Shown: piece by piece, positions 26,973 to 38,818 of the stretch | How positions within the stretch are numbered: the stretch's first letter is position 1 | Layout of the letters: each line of letters opens with the position of its first letter | The notes under the pieces: model-generated | Seen by the model: the letters and a program-made list of their open reading frames with translations, nothing else | The model's database searches: none | Told to the model about the DNA's origin: nothing | DNA from: Tetrahymena elliotti 4EA | Lineage: Eukaryota > Ciliophora > Oligohymenophorea > Hymenostomatida > Tetrahymenidae | Length of the DNA: 64,000 nucleotides | Assembly: GCA_000231825.2 (NCBI GenBank) | Contig: JH720324.1 | Coordinates: forward strand, 538,535 to 602,534 | Reading direction: 5' to 3' | Translations under genes and position numbers: made by a program

Positions 26973-27264
26973 ATGTACCACAAAAGAGCCAGTAAGGTTA
27001 GCTCAAGGAATTTGAATCAGATGCAAAGTCAAATAAAAGGGTCTTGATAAGATAAAGAGAGAAGCTGAAAACAAATAAGATGATTATTTTGTAGACATCA
27101 AAGAAGTTAATTATTTTATATTCTATTAATAATTTATTTAAAATTTTTTATAATAGAATTAGAGTGATTTATTTACCTATCGCAATGATAATCGCTAAAA
27201 GTAAGCAAAGAAATATGCTCAGTAATAAGTTGACATATTGGTCATTATAGATGGAGATAATTGA
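26973..27264 (+). pseudogene. Small charged-protein gene with apparent frameshift
   Basis: From ATG 26973 a protein-like frame reads MYHKRASKVSSRNLNQMQSQ and meets TGA just after an AAAAGGG run at about 27035-27041. In the +1 frame it continues directly as LDKIKREAENKQDDYFVDIK. A typical AT-rich intron (GTTAATTATT...TAATAG, ending at 27156) then leads to QSDLFTYRNDNRQKQAKKYA and ends at TGA 27264. The residue make-up is consistent across the shift, which suggests one about 80-aa gene that is broken, has a base error in the homopolymer, or uses a frameshift. A different spliced reading (GTCTTG donor at 27041, TGA at 27325) avoids the shift but gives a less protein-like tail. No family recognised. 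Confidence 0.4.
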
Positions 27265-28255
27265 GTTTATAAAAATCCAAAGCATGAAGACAGGTGTAAA
27301 GAATTTGAATTATTGTTTTTTTTGAGACTGAATTATTTTTTAGTGATGGTTTTGAATATCTTTAAGTTTATTTTTTTAGATGGAATCAAAACTTTAATTT
27401 TAGTTCTACATATTTTAATTCTCTCCTTTTTTGAAAAATTTTTAATCTTTCAGAATAGTTACTTGAGGACTTGAGAGACTTTTAAGTTCCATGATGTTCT
27501 TTTTGTGTTTGTTTCAAATGATATTCACTTAAAATTATTGTCGTATGTAATAATTTTTATAAATAAAGAATATGCTTTAATTCTACGCACAACCAACTAT
27601 ATTTTATTTGTTGTTTATAAATTAATTCTTGATAAATTCTTAACATTAATAAAGTAATTTAACTTTTATTCAAAAACACTTACTATTTTCAATGATTAAT
27701 TATCAAAAGTAAACAAAAACCAGTCTTACATATATCAGCCATAAGTGATCGATTATTCAAATCAACTATTGTATAAATTGTATATTTCATAATCTCTAGA
27801 CTAAGTTTAATAATTTAGTTTTTGTATTCGATATGCTGATATAATTGTTAAATTTAGTTTTGCATTAAAAAAATCTCTTTGATTCAATTTTTCACATAAA
27901 AATAAATTTATTAGATATTAAATTGGTATTCTTAATTTTTACTTTATTTCTTATGTGGTTCTTGAATTTAAAACTGATTTCATGTAAATCAAAAGATTAA
28001 AATATACTCTGGTTTTGTATTGAAGCTAGTTGTGATAGAATCAATTGTTTATTAGAAACATGTTAAACTTAATAAAATTATTTGACTAAAAAAATTATTG
28101 AAATAATTATTAGAAATATTATTACTCGAATTTATCAAATATTTTCAAAAAAAATAAAATTTTAAATTAAAAAAGTAAATTATTTAGAATATGTGATTTT
28201 TTAAAACTAAAAAAATACGAAAAACTTTAAAAAAAATACAATTTATATAGAAAAT
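27265..28255. other. AT-rich intergenic spacer
   Basis: Between the small plus-strand gene and the 3' end of the EF-hand gene. A hydrophobic TGA-free frame follows the TGA at 27264, but it is of a length expected by chance. No feature is supported. Confidence 0.4.
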
Positions 28256-29658
28256 TCACTATTTAAATTAGTTTTATATAGGATTGGCCTTTGGCTTGAC
28301 AAGCAACTTATTACTTTGTTAAATAATTCTATTTTTATTATGGAAGAAGTTAATCATTGAATTGAAATTTTAATTATAAAAGTAAATAAATAAATAATAC
28401 CTTGGCATTTTAGGGAAACCATTTCTTGTGTTAACACCACTTTCATTATTAGGGATTTAATCAATTGAAATGTCTAATAAAATTAAATAAGTTTTTGTTT
28501 ATTCTAAAAAATAAATATGTGTTAATTTTACCATTAGGATCTTCTCCTTTTTCTATTTTTTCTTATCTTTTATAAAATATGAGCTGCTTTTTGAAAGACT
28601 TTTGAATAAAAATTAAAATTAAATTTAAATAAATAAATATTTTTTAACATTTTGAGTTGATGTTTAATTATTATTTTATTGCAAATAACTTACTTCATGA
28701 ACTAATTAAACACATTTTTCAACCATTTTTTATAAAAACTATTAAATGTCTTTCTCTTTGGATTAAGTTTAAATTTTGATTTTGATGTTGGTTTGTTTAA
28801 TAATTATTAAGATAATAATTTTTACCTATAAAATTTTCTATCCTTTATCCTTTTTTTCTTTGTTTGCACTCATGATGGCATCTATTTATTTATAAAATAA
28901 ATATTAAAAACCTTAAAATGTAAACAAATTATTTCATTTTTTTACCTAAAATTTTTCTTCTTCTATACATACTGACATTAAGTCTGAATGGTACAATTTT
29001 ATCCATTTAATTATCAAATTATCCAGTACTCATTTCTTTTTGTTTATTAAATAGAAATTATACTATGATTTTTTATTGAATTGATATTACTTTTGAAGAA
29101 ATCAAATATAGCTCCTTTCTCTGATTCATCTCCACCTCCTTTGTTTTTATCAGTTTTTTATACTGAGCTCATAATTGAAAGAAATTCCTTAAATTCAATA
29201 TCTCCTGAACCATCTTCATCGACTTATTTTATTAATTTCAATACTTCATCTCTATTTTAAGCTAAACCCAAAGCAATCAAAGGGTCTTCTAATTCTTCAA
29301 CACCAATACTACCTATTTTTGATGATAAAAATAATTTAAGAATTAATAATTATGAATTTATTTCAATAGATTGATATTTTTTCATTTTAATAGATTTTAC
29401 CTGAACCATCGCTATCTAAAGACTTAAAATACTTTCTCAATACTAATATTTCTTCATCTTTAAAATCAATATAATCTTCTTTTCCATGAGTTTTTAACCA
29501 TTTTCTTTCATTATATGATGATTAAAACTATGAATTGATTGATATTTTGTAAAATAAATTTATTTTGTTCCCAAAAATCTCAAACTTACAACAAACTTAG
29601 ACTGCTTGTAAGTGATTTTATTATTTTTCTTTTCTTCATCATCTTTATCATCACTCAT
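28256..29658 (-). CDS. EF-hand calcium-binding protein
   Basis: A gene of about seven small exons from ATG 29658 (MSDDKDDEEKKNNKITYKQS) to TGA 28256. Two canonical EF-hand loops are seen: DSDGSGSIGVEE (split by an intron after the SDGSG codons, about 29.4 kb) and DEDGSGDIEFKE (about 29.2 kb). Each has Asp at 1, 3 and Glu at 12, so both should bind calcium. The spacing and flanking helices (VLRKYFKSLDS; EVLKLIKQV; FLSIMSSV) are calmodulin/centrin-like. A roughly 110-residue basic C-terminal extension follows (MDKIVPFRLNVSMYRRRKIL; KKQLIFYKRQEKIEKGEDPN; NKLLVKPKANPIQNQFKQ). This extension is not part of calmodulin or centrin and may target the protein to a partner or to cilia. A clean intron (GTATTATTTA...AAAAATAG) precedes the last exon. 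The product is about 230-240 aa. Confidence 0.85.
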
Positions 29659-31041
29659 TTTATTAATTGAGGTTTTTTAATATGTTAGTTGTAAATAATA
29701 GCGCTTTTTGTTTGCTTGATGTTAATAAATAAGTTTTGAAATATATATCAATAATATTCAGATTGTTATTTTTAATATTAATTAGTGTATTAATACTTCT
29801 ATTAATATTTCATTAATTTAATTTACGAATTCATTCATTTTCTAAGTAAAAAAATTAAAATCAGATTGATTTACTTATTGACTGACTGCCTGACTGATAG
29901 CTGATAGATATATAGATAGACTATGTTGGTTAGTTATAAAAATAGTTTCAATCTATTTCAAAAACCATCAATTTCTTTAATAATATAAATTACATAACTA
30001 ACAAACTCTCTCAATTCCATTTGAAATTTCTATTTATTCTTGATATCTTTTTTAGTGAAACTTCTTACGACAAATTTCTTTTTTTGGTTTCATTTTGTTC
30101 ACCAATAAAATAATTTCAGTAAATTTATTAATTTTTACTCCATTAAATCTAATTGAGTAATATTGACTTATTTATGCTTTAATTAATCTTAAAGAATAAG
30201 TCATGTTAATTTCATCAAATTTTTTATGAATTGTGTTTTCTTCTTATCAAAAAGTAAAATATTTAGATAAATGATTCATTCTAAGTTTAAATTTAATTTA
30301 TTTAAAAATCTTATTGCCTTTTAAGATGTAAAAATCAATTTTTTAAAACAAAAAAAATCAACTTGAATTGTTATTTTTATAAATATTTATTAATTCATAG
30401 TAATATTTTAAAGTCATTTAAAGTAATTTTCTTTAAAATAAATTAACCATATACAGTACAGAATACCTATTTGATAAGTTACAATCTTGGAACTATAAAA
30501 TGAAGAATAAACTATGAAGTTAGTTCTTAATTTTTAATAAATTTATTATCACTACTGCTCAATTCTAAGCAAAATGTGTTAGAGTTACATAAGAGAAAAG
30601 AAGATTATAATTAGAATAAATCAATTATCTATGTCTTATTTTGACAAATTAAAATTCATAAATTTGAATAGAAAAGAGTTATTTAAGCTCTCTTATGGTT
30701 AGTAAAAATACTATTTTACTTTAAAAAAAAAATAATATGAATTAATCTAATCATAAGATTGATTTTAAAATATATTTCAGATGGTAGAAGGCATAATATA
30801 TTTTTAATTGATTATATAACTTAAAATTTCAAATGCTTTAAAAATAGATAGATAGATAGTATTTAATAAATTATTTGCTTTATGCTTATGATTAGAATTA
30901 ATTAATTTTGAAATTGTGATAATATTAATTAATTATTTAATTAAAAGATAGGATTTTAAATAGTAATAATTTCAAAATTTTGTAATATTTATTCATTTTA
31001 GGAGGACTAAGCAAAACATATTAAAAGGTTTATAAAATAAA
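29659..31041. other. Divergent intergenic region (EF-hand and IFT43 genes)
   Basis: Should contain both promoters. A block of GACT/GATA-type tetranucleotide repeats lies at about 29877-29925 and a GATA run at about 30845-30857. An ATG at 30631 opens MSYFDKLKFINLNRK, followed by a plausible GTTAGT donor, but I could not join it in phase to IFT43, so it is not called. Confidence 0.4.
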
Positions 31042-31882
31042 ATGGCTGCAAGTATAAATAGATTTTTAAATTGTTTTAAAGTTTAGAATAACTTTTACTT
31101 TAATGATAATAAATAGAGGGAAAATAAGGTTGGGGATTCGGTGGAAATAACCAAAATATTAAAATAGATACTTCATAGTAAGAATATTTATTGTTTCTCA
31201 TTTGTTGACAAATTATTAAAAACAATAAAAATATGAATAAATTAGGTAGGATTAGAAAAAATAGAATATTTGGGAATAAAATAATGAAGGTAACCTTTCT
31301 CATTTATGATTGAATTTATACAAAAATATTCTAAATTATAAAAAGATTTGATTTTTGTGCCAGATTTAGCCTAAGAAGCATAAGAATAAGAAGTAAGCAA
31401 AGTTTCTGCACCACCCAATTAGCCTACAATTTAAGTTTAAGATATAAATGAATTGTAAAAGTTCACTAAAATAAATACACTTCCCCAAACAGTAAATATT
31501 TAATGCATAAAATATTATTTAGCTATTTTTTAAAAAATATTAAATGTAATATATAGGAAGAAGGAGTTGATTTAAGCTAATTAATGCAAATTCTTAGTCC
31601 AGTAGAAGATGTAATTTAATATCTTAGTTGTATTAGATTAAGAAGTTAATATTCTTAAATTATTGCCCAAATAGATTAAAGAAAAAGATGAAGCTTGGGA
31701 ATTCTTGTAGCTCAAAACATAGATTTATGAAATAGTAAGAATTTTATAGATATATTTTTTAACTAAAAATGCTAAGAATAAAAAAATATAAATAAATTAA
31801 TTTTTATAATTCAAAGGTAAGTAATATGTATGGAGGTAATGAGTTAATCGATGATGATGAAGATGATGATGACAACTAATGA
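31042..31882 (+). CDS. Intraflagellar transport protein 43 (IFT-A subunit)
   Basis: Small multi-exon gene, ATG 31042 to TGA 31882, about 140 aa. Splicing a 65-nt intron gives the start MAAKGKQGWGFGGNN, which carries the Gly-Trp motif of IFT43 N-termini. The central exon reads VPDLAQEAQEQEVSKVSAPP, matching the family's IPDL...VAAPP signature. After an intron starting at 31491 it reads EEGVDLSQLMQILSPVED. Removing GTAATTTAATATC...CAAATAG then joins directly to IKEKDEAWEFLQLKTQIYEI, the conserved E-x-D-x-x-W box. The last exon is an acidic tail (ELIDDDEDDDDNQ). IFT43 is a subunit of the retrograde IFT-A complex in cilia, as expected for a ciliate. The join between the first coding block and VPDL (donor near 31207) is the least certain; exon 1 could be different. 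Confidence 0.8.
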
Positions 31883-34003
31883 AACAATTTCATACTTTAA
31901 ATAAAAATAAGTTAATAATTAAAATAAGTTTAATATAAGCATTATACACCAATAGATTTGAAAAGATCAATAAATCAAATAAAAAATCCCAAACTGCTTA
32001 TAAATGAGTTAGCTTTTTAGTGAAATGATTCTTTTAAATAATATAATTAATTATCTATAAATATATTAGTCTACAATTCTTACATTTAGTATCTACAAGA
32101 CTTTAATTACAACTAACTTAAAAAATATCCTCTTTGTTTATTTATGTTTTTATTTCACAAAATGAGCATAAATTCAAATATTTTTCTATTTTCTATATCA
32201 TTTATTGACAGTAATCATCAATTTCTAAAACCCAAATTTGTTATTTCTACTTTTTTCATTTAAAACATTTAAAATTGATAATATTTTTTTTATTTGCAGT
32301 GATGCATAAGCAACTATTCAAAGATATCTTTAAGTTTAATAGAATAATAAAAAACATTACTAAAATGTAAACTAAATATTCAATCATTTAAAATACCAAC
32401 TTCATTTATAAACTAAGTAAATGCACAAAATAGTTCATTTAAGTTAAATAGAACTAGTTAACAAATTTTTTTATTGAGATACTTGAAGGCTTTTGCAAAC
32501 AAATATGGTGACAATACAATAAGTTTATTAAAAAATTTTCATTTAAAGGAATTGATAAAATTTGAAATGAATAAAAAGAAATAAAAGTATTGGTTAAATA
32601 AATGAATAAAATAGAGTATTAATAAAATGATCCAATAAAGAAATATAATATAAATATTTACAAAAATATAAGTAAGTTAGTTTACAAATTAAATACATAG
32701 ATTAGTTATCATTATAAATTATAACAACAGAGTTCATTATTTTTTAATTGATTTTATATTTTAAGAATCCATCGTACTGAATGGAGTTAAAATAATATGT
32801 ATGCTTAATTTAAGTTTTTATCAATAATGAATCTTAACTTTTGCTTTGAGAAAGTTTGTTATTATTTTTGATTGATTGTTTCTTCTCTTACTTTTAAATG
32901 TAGTAATAAAGACTCTCATTCAATTTAATATAAAGTATTTTATATAGCATTTAAATATAAATTAATTTCAGGATTTGGGATACAAGTGAATTATTTGTTA
33001 TTTTATAAGTAATATGGTTGAGGGTGTTATTGATATTATTATTGTTGTTGTAAGTATTTTGTTAATTTTGTTTGACAGCCTTGCAGATATTTATTATTTT
33101 TTTTTGAAAATTATAAAAAAGAGATATGTACGTACTTAGCTTGCTCAAATGTTGCTTAAGATTATCTCTTAGAAAAGTTGAATGCTATCAGACAATTTAT
33201 TCCTCTTCATAATTAAGAGAGAATTTCGCTACCCTACACAAGAAAGGACAATCAAGTTTATTCATTTGCCTAAATGAATGATATTAGGTTTATTAGAAGC
33301 AATTAAATATTATGAAGGATACCTAAAACAGAAAAAATGCCTTCTTTGTGGAGAGTGAGTGAAAAGGTGATTAAAAGAGCAATTAATAGCTGCTGATAAT
33401 TTGATAACTTCAATTATGAAGAGGATAAGAATAAAAGAAATTTGAAAAAGTTGAAGAACTTAAAGAAATAGTTATAAGTTGTTATAAAGTAGGAAGTTTG
33501 TTAGTTAGTTAGTTAGTTATTTGATTGAATGATCGGATTGTCTTATTTATTACTATAAAGTTATTTTTTACAATTTCTTTTGCCTCTTTTTATTGTTCAT
33601 TGCTTACAGAGGTTGCATGTAGTGTTATGTCCGATCATAGGTCATCATTTATATAAAGTAGTTAATTGTAATTAAGCTAGGTATCTGTGATATTGCTAGC
33701 AATTTAAAAAGAATTCGTTAAAATATGAGGAGAGATAGAGAGAATCTAGAGAAACATGAGAAGTTAAGAGAAGTAAAATTTCATTGTTATTAATAGAGGG
33801 ACCTTGATAATAAATCAGATTAGCATTAAGGTTGATTAATTGATTGATTGATAGATAGATAGATTGAATTAATCAACCATTAATAGCTCTGTTATTTACT
33901 CGGATTTAGATATTTTATTTTTAATAGAATTTGATTAATATATTATAGGAAATAATTATGGTATTTTAGTCATTTTATTAAATTCAGGTATAAACCAAAC
34001 CAT
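31883..34003. other. Convergent intergenic region with an unexplained coding-like patch
   Basis: Lies between the 3' ends of IFT43 (+) and the Myb gene (-). The first kilobase is very AT-rich with nothing to report. A GC-richer patch at 33076-33528 is listed separately. A (GTTA)n run lies at 33500-33519 and a GATT/GATA run at 33832-33865; a GC-richer 50 bp near 33605-33655 has no recognised function. Confidence 0.4.
33076..33528 (+). other. Coding-like frame broken by two in-frame TGAs
   Basis: In one plus-strand frame, protein-like sequence (ENYKKEICTYLACSNVAQDY; LEKLNAIRQFIPLHNQERIS; YTRKDNQVYSFAQMNDIRFI) runs to TGA at 33313-33315. It continues as RIPKTEKMPSLWRVSEKVIK to TGA at 33394-33396, then as QFDNFNYEEDKNKRNLKKLK to TGA at 33526. 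GC is well above its surroundings. It could be a decayed gene, or a small gene whose TGAs lie in introns (GTTTATTAG...ACAG and GTGAGTGAAA...AATAG both splice in frame). No upstream ATG exon was found and no family is recognised. Confidence 0.3.
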
Positions 34004-37000
34004 TCAATAATGAGAATTTTTCAAGGCGTTAAGTAATTAAAGGCCAGCATTTTATTCAATGCTTTACTTTTAGGGAGCTGCAAGAACTTGCATTAATTGC
34101 TTCTAGATGAGATCGAAGCTGCTGTTGTCATCATCTTCTTCCTCTTCTGTAGACATAAAATTCAAAGATGCTTAGTCATTCTTGGGAACCAATGTGTTAG
34201 GAACTATAGGGGCCTTGAAATTAACATTAGGACCTTACTTTTAAGATAGGGTACCTTGGTTTGGATAACTAGTATTAAATGAATTAGCTTGCTTTTGTTA
34301 GAGATTTTGTAACAAGTGCTTGAATAATTGGATTTCGTCTGATTGATCTTAAGAACTGTTGTCTACTCCTGAAGGTTAATTGAATTTAGGAGTTGCTTCT
34401 TTATCTGCTCGTTTTCTGCTATTTTTTTAGAGATCATTGACTTGTTAGTTCTATTATTAAGTGTTGGTTAATCCTTATAAGAGATTGAATAACAATAAGG
34501 ATTATTAATATTCTTAAATCTAGCTTAAATCATCATTGTTTTGTTTTGGTTAAACTACTTAGTTTCTTTGTTGATTTTTTTGAATATTCTAACTACGGTT
34601 CTATTAAACAGCTGCGTAATTGTTGGGTTGAGGTTAGGCAATCTTATTTTAACATAGACGAGCAGCGGAGAAAGCTGAGGATGAAGGAGAATTAGCTGAG
34701 ATTCCTGTTGAGTGACTGAGTTAAGATGCACTGATATTGTCCAAATTATTAGCCAAGCTATTAACGAAATTCATATTGTTTCCACCGCTTGTGCTGATAG
34801 AATCAATTGAGAGTTTCTTCTTCTTAATTTGATTTTGCATGTAAGGAGATACATCATTTAAGTCATACTATTTCTTTTGGCTTATAAGTTATTCAAGATT
34901 CATTTGCGCACTATTTTTAAATAAATAATAATTAACAAGTGTTATAAATATAGATCTTTGTCTATTCTAATCTTAAATTATCACAAAAATTTATAGCTTT
35001 ATTATTTTCGTCATTCATTTTTAAAAAGACATTCATTTATTCTATCTTAATATCTCATTTGATTTACTTAACAAAAAAACTCATCATTAAGAAAGAAATC
35101 AGGCAATATTTTTTTGATTTATTGGATTGGAATGAATAAACTGGAGTTATTTGTAACTTATTATTATATTATCTCAATTAATAGTAAACAGAGTTATTTT
35201 TTGAGCCTTTTATATGATGTAAGACAATGAATGATAAGATAAGATATTGGATCATTTCTAGAAGAAAGGAAATAGATTTAGTAAAAGATTTATTACGCAT
35301 TTAATAAATTCAAAAAATATCCTTAAAGATATTTGCGGGCAAATAATCCGAAAGAATTCTAAAAATCCTTTACAAATAAATCCTCTTCACTAAGATTTAA
35401 ATTTTTTAATTAAGATTTTTATGAAAAGATAGAATGAATGAATGAATGTAGGTATATTTGGGTTTTAGAAAGATTGGTTCCCATAACAAACAAACAAACA
35501 AACAAATCAACCAATCTATCGAATCTAAACAATCTCATCAAATTTGAAAAATTACTCTGATATTTTTAAAAGATCTTTTCAAAAAATATATTTATTTCAA
35601 AAAGGGGTTAATCTGTCACTTTTTTTTATTTTTTACAAAGAAGTCGATTTCAAATCTTTAAAAATCTCTCTTGTTTTCTAATTTTTAACAAATTTCTTTT
35701 TTATTTTCGCTTCATTAAAGATATGTGTGAAATTCTAAGAAAGATTGAAAAACCCCTTTTCTTGCTACATTACGAATTATTGTTTTTTGTGCAATAAAAG
35801 TAAGCAGCCAAAATATTTAGTTTTGAGTGATTATCATTTGAATTTTAATGCTTTAATTAGGTTAAATTTTATATTGCTCTGAAAAATAAAAAACCGTTTT
35901 TGTGATTTATTATTGAAAATGAAAGATTTGATTTTATAATTACATGTAGAATTAAATGAGGTGGGTTTCAATATCAGCTGGTTCAAAGATTGAGTTCAAG
36001 AGAGATTAGCTGATAAAATCGCTTGGGGAAACTTCCTGGTCAATTGTGTTGTTATTAAATGTATCAAAATCTATTTCCTTATGAGCTTAGTTCTCATAAG
36101 GGATATTTTGAGTCAAGTGTTAGCATTATTGGTCAAGCAATTAGCTAAGTTGATCAGTTATTTTCTTTTCATTTTTAGAAAGGAATTTCTTCTCCTTCTT
36201 GCTAAGTACATTCTAATTAACAACTCCTAATACATTGCAGTTACTATTGATGCTACTGCTTAATGCTTATTGCTTCATTTTTTCCTAAGCGCTTAAAATT
36301 TGGCTCCAGTTTTTTTTCTTGGGTGCTCCATCGATTGCTTAATCTTAACTAGGCTTGATGCTTATAGAGGCAGAGTTATTTTATGAAATCAAATGCAAAG
36401 GATTTTAAAGAATATCGCCTTTATTATTCAAAAAATAAAATTTAATACTTAAACTTTAGAAATAAAGATTGATGTGTATATTATTCATGAATCTGTAAAA
36501 TTTTGAAAAATATTTCAAATTAAACTAAATGATTCGTTCAGTAAAAAATTAGAAAAACATTTGGTTGAAGGTGTAAGGAATTTAAAAAGATTCATTAAAA
36601 TTTCATAAAATTTGTTCTTGAAAGATATCACTTAATTGAAAATAGAAAAATCTTAATTTTCGAAATGAAAATTTAGAAAGATTTCAAATTATTTGTAAAA
36701 GATATTTATGAGCCAAAACGCTTGGATATGATTACGTCTTAACAAAAAAAATTTTTGTTCAGATTCAAAAATTTGAATCAGTCAGTCCATCAGTCAATCA
36801 ATCAATCAATCAAACAAACACAATTTATTAATCTAACAATCGATAAATCTTAAACATATCTTTTAGTAAATACTTTCTTCTTTTTTTATTTGTTTGTTTA
36901 TTTTTAAATATTGAAATCCATTCTTGATGAACTATCAAATAAAACTAGGCAAACAAAAAAAGGTGAAGTTGAATCTATTTTATTTGAAAATCAGGCTTTA

Positions 37001-38818
37001 AGATTTTTCAATCAAAAAATAATAATAAATGCTTTTAAATCTCCCCTGTTTGATTTTAATTATAATAATTTCAGTTTCTTTTTTTCTATTATGATTATTT
37101 TGTTATCTTTGAGGGTAGATCTTTATATGTAATTTTAAGATATTTATCTTTAAGCCTTGGTTCTTTGCTTCGATATTTCGATATGTCTTTCGAGCATAAA
37201 TTGATTTTTATTGAATATTTTCAATTTTAAAATTGACTGGGTTTATTAGTTTAGAATAAATTAAATCTATTTCGATTCAGAAAGTCAACTCTTATTTATG
37301 ATGAAATGCAGAAACTGATGATCTTTTTCAAACAAATATTAAGTGTGAATCTTGATTTGAATTTTGTATATTCTTTTCTACACCTCTCGCTTTTAATTTC
37401 AAAAATTTTAATTTTAAAATTACATGATTCAGGAGAGCTATTTAAATGAGAGATCATAGGGGTCATATCTTCATAGAAATCTTGTTGTATTTCATCTGTT
37501 TTTATAAATAAATGTTTAAAAAATGATAAAATGATAACTTTTAATGTTTTTTATTGCTGCTCTTTCTAAAATTTCAAAACCCTATTTGTTTTTAGCATAC
37601 TTAGCGCTATCCCGAAAGTTTTAAATAATGAAATATGTGGAATTGCTTGTTTTATGTTTATATGTAGTAGATATTTAATGGAACATAACAATCATCAAAG
37701 CCTTTTTATTGATTGCCAATAATTAGTTAGTTAGTTGTGGGTTGTCTGATAAGGAAATAAGTAATAGATTTAAATTAATAAGGATGAATAAGAATAATTA
37801 ATCAATCTAGTTAATTATAATTCTATTTCCACTCTACTATAAATATACTGAATTGATCTATCTATCTATCAATAAACCAACCAACTAAATCAAGAAAGGA
37901 TTGAATGAGACAGCGGATAAGCAGATGATAGATTTTCCAGCTTTTGATCTTATATTTGAATAATTGGTAGAGCGATTAATTGCTTTTATCTTAGTGAGAT
38001 AGATCTAAAAGAACAAGAAAGGGAATAAGAAAAATTAATTAACAAATTAATAGGCTTTGAAGCTTTAGAAGTTGTAAAAGTATTTTTACTCTTCAAATTT
38101 AAAAATATAAATGGGTTTTTGAGCAGAATAAATGAATGAGAGTTAAGCGAGATCGATCGCGAAATATGTTTATGTGTTTATTACTTTTGAGAAGTTGCTT
38201 AGCATAGTCTGATTGTAAAACAGACGCGAGTGTCAGTTGCTAGGGGGGAACACTTTGCTAAAGTGAATGTTATTGATTTGGTAAAGAAGAGCTTGCTTGA
38301 TTGCTTGTACTTTGATTTTGTTATTTTTGTTGTTATATTTGCTGGCTTTGCTAAGCTGAAGTGCTATTTGCATTCAAATCTTTTGCAATATTTGTTTTTC
38401 CAAACTCTTTTTCAAGTCTATTGAAGAACTTTTAGGCATGGGAACGAATTTAGGCACCAGTTCTAGTTCCAATGTGTTCCTCAACCTTCTTCCAGTTCTT
38501 TCCATAGATATTAAGTCCTTCAAGGAATTTTTAGTGTTCTTCTTTAGTCCATCTGCCATGTTAAGAAGCAGCTGAAGAAGATTATAAGTTAACTCCAGTG
38601 AGCTTTGAATGGGCTGTAGCATTTTGCTAGAGACTATCAAAGCCACCTGCAGCCAAGTTACCAGCCTATAGTGAGGAGAGCTAATTAGCTCTGGGAGAAG
38701 CTGAATATACACTATTATTAGAGTTGTTAAGTTATTGTAGGAGTAATACCTAATTTTGAATGCTATTTTCATCGCTAGTGGAACTCTAGCAGCTTTATTT
38801 GTTATCTTTTGTAGTCAT
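34004..38818 (-). CDS. SHAQKYF-type Myb DNA-binding protein, Gln/Asn-rich
   Basis: Three exons: 38818-38185, 36418-35944 and 34910-34004. These sum to 2016 nt and give 671 aa with both junctions in phase. From residue 88 comes a single Myb/SANT repeat (GRWTKEEHQKFLEGLN...GKNWKKVEEHIGTRT) ending in RSHAQKFF. This is the SHAQKYF class found in plant CCA1/LHY/REVEILLE and in protist transcription factors, with the third helix reading the DNA. The rest is low-complexity: Gln/Ser/Asn-rich exon 1 tail, a Lys-rich part of exon 2 (NVLSKKEKKFLSKNEKK), and a Gln/Asn-rich exon 3 with an acidic patch (STEEEEDDDNSSFD). A nuclear regulator is likely. Intron 1 (36419-38184) is 1766 nt and intron 2 (34911-35943) is 1033 nt, both long for this genome. 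The start is the first ATG after an in-frame TGA. Confidence 0.88.
36419..38184 (-). other. Long first intron of the Myb gene
   Basis: Donor GTAATAAACA and acceptor ATAATAAAG give an in-phase (phase 1) join. Most introns in this window are about 45-150 nt, so 1.77 kb is unusual. It holds tetranucleotide runs (36780-36821; 37857-37869) and stretches of higher GC near 37900-38180, so it may contain an alternative exon, an alternative promoter or an intronic RNA. None can be proved from sequence alone. Confidence 0.6.
36780..36821. repeat. CAGT/CAAT/CAAA tetranucleotide microsatellite
   Basis: Successive runs of AGTC, AATC and AAAC tetranucleotides inside the long first intron of the Myb gene. 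Similar short runs occur at 33500-33519, 33832-33865, 35485-35506 and 37857-37869. Confidence 0.8.

Noticed and set aside
31100..31303. Minus-strand hydrophobic ORF
   Set aside because: It is antisense to the IFT43 5' exons and introns and shows no family features.
33313..33315. TGA read as selenocysteine
   Set aside because: No redox-type motif or recognisable SECIS structure is visible, and a second in-frame TGA follows soon after; decay or splicing is simpler.
37873..37882. TAAACCAACC, the first ten bases of the Tetrahymena chromosome breakage sequence
   Set aside because: The following bases are AACTA, not the TCTTT needed for the 15-mer, and there is no telomere or contig end. It sits in a tetranucleotide-repeat context that explains it.
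38374..38772. Standard-code minus-strand ORF of 132 codons
   Set aside because: It is out of frame with the Myb reading; the correct frame with TAA/TAG as Gln contains the GRWTKEEH and SHAQKFF motifs.
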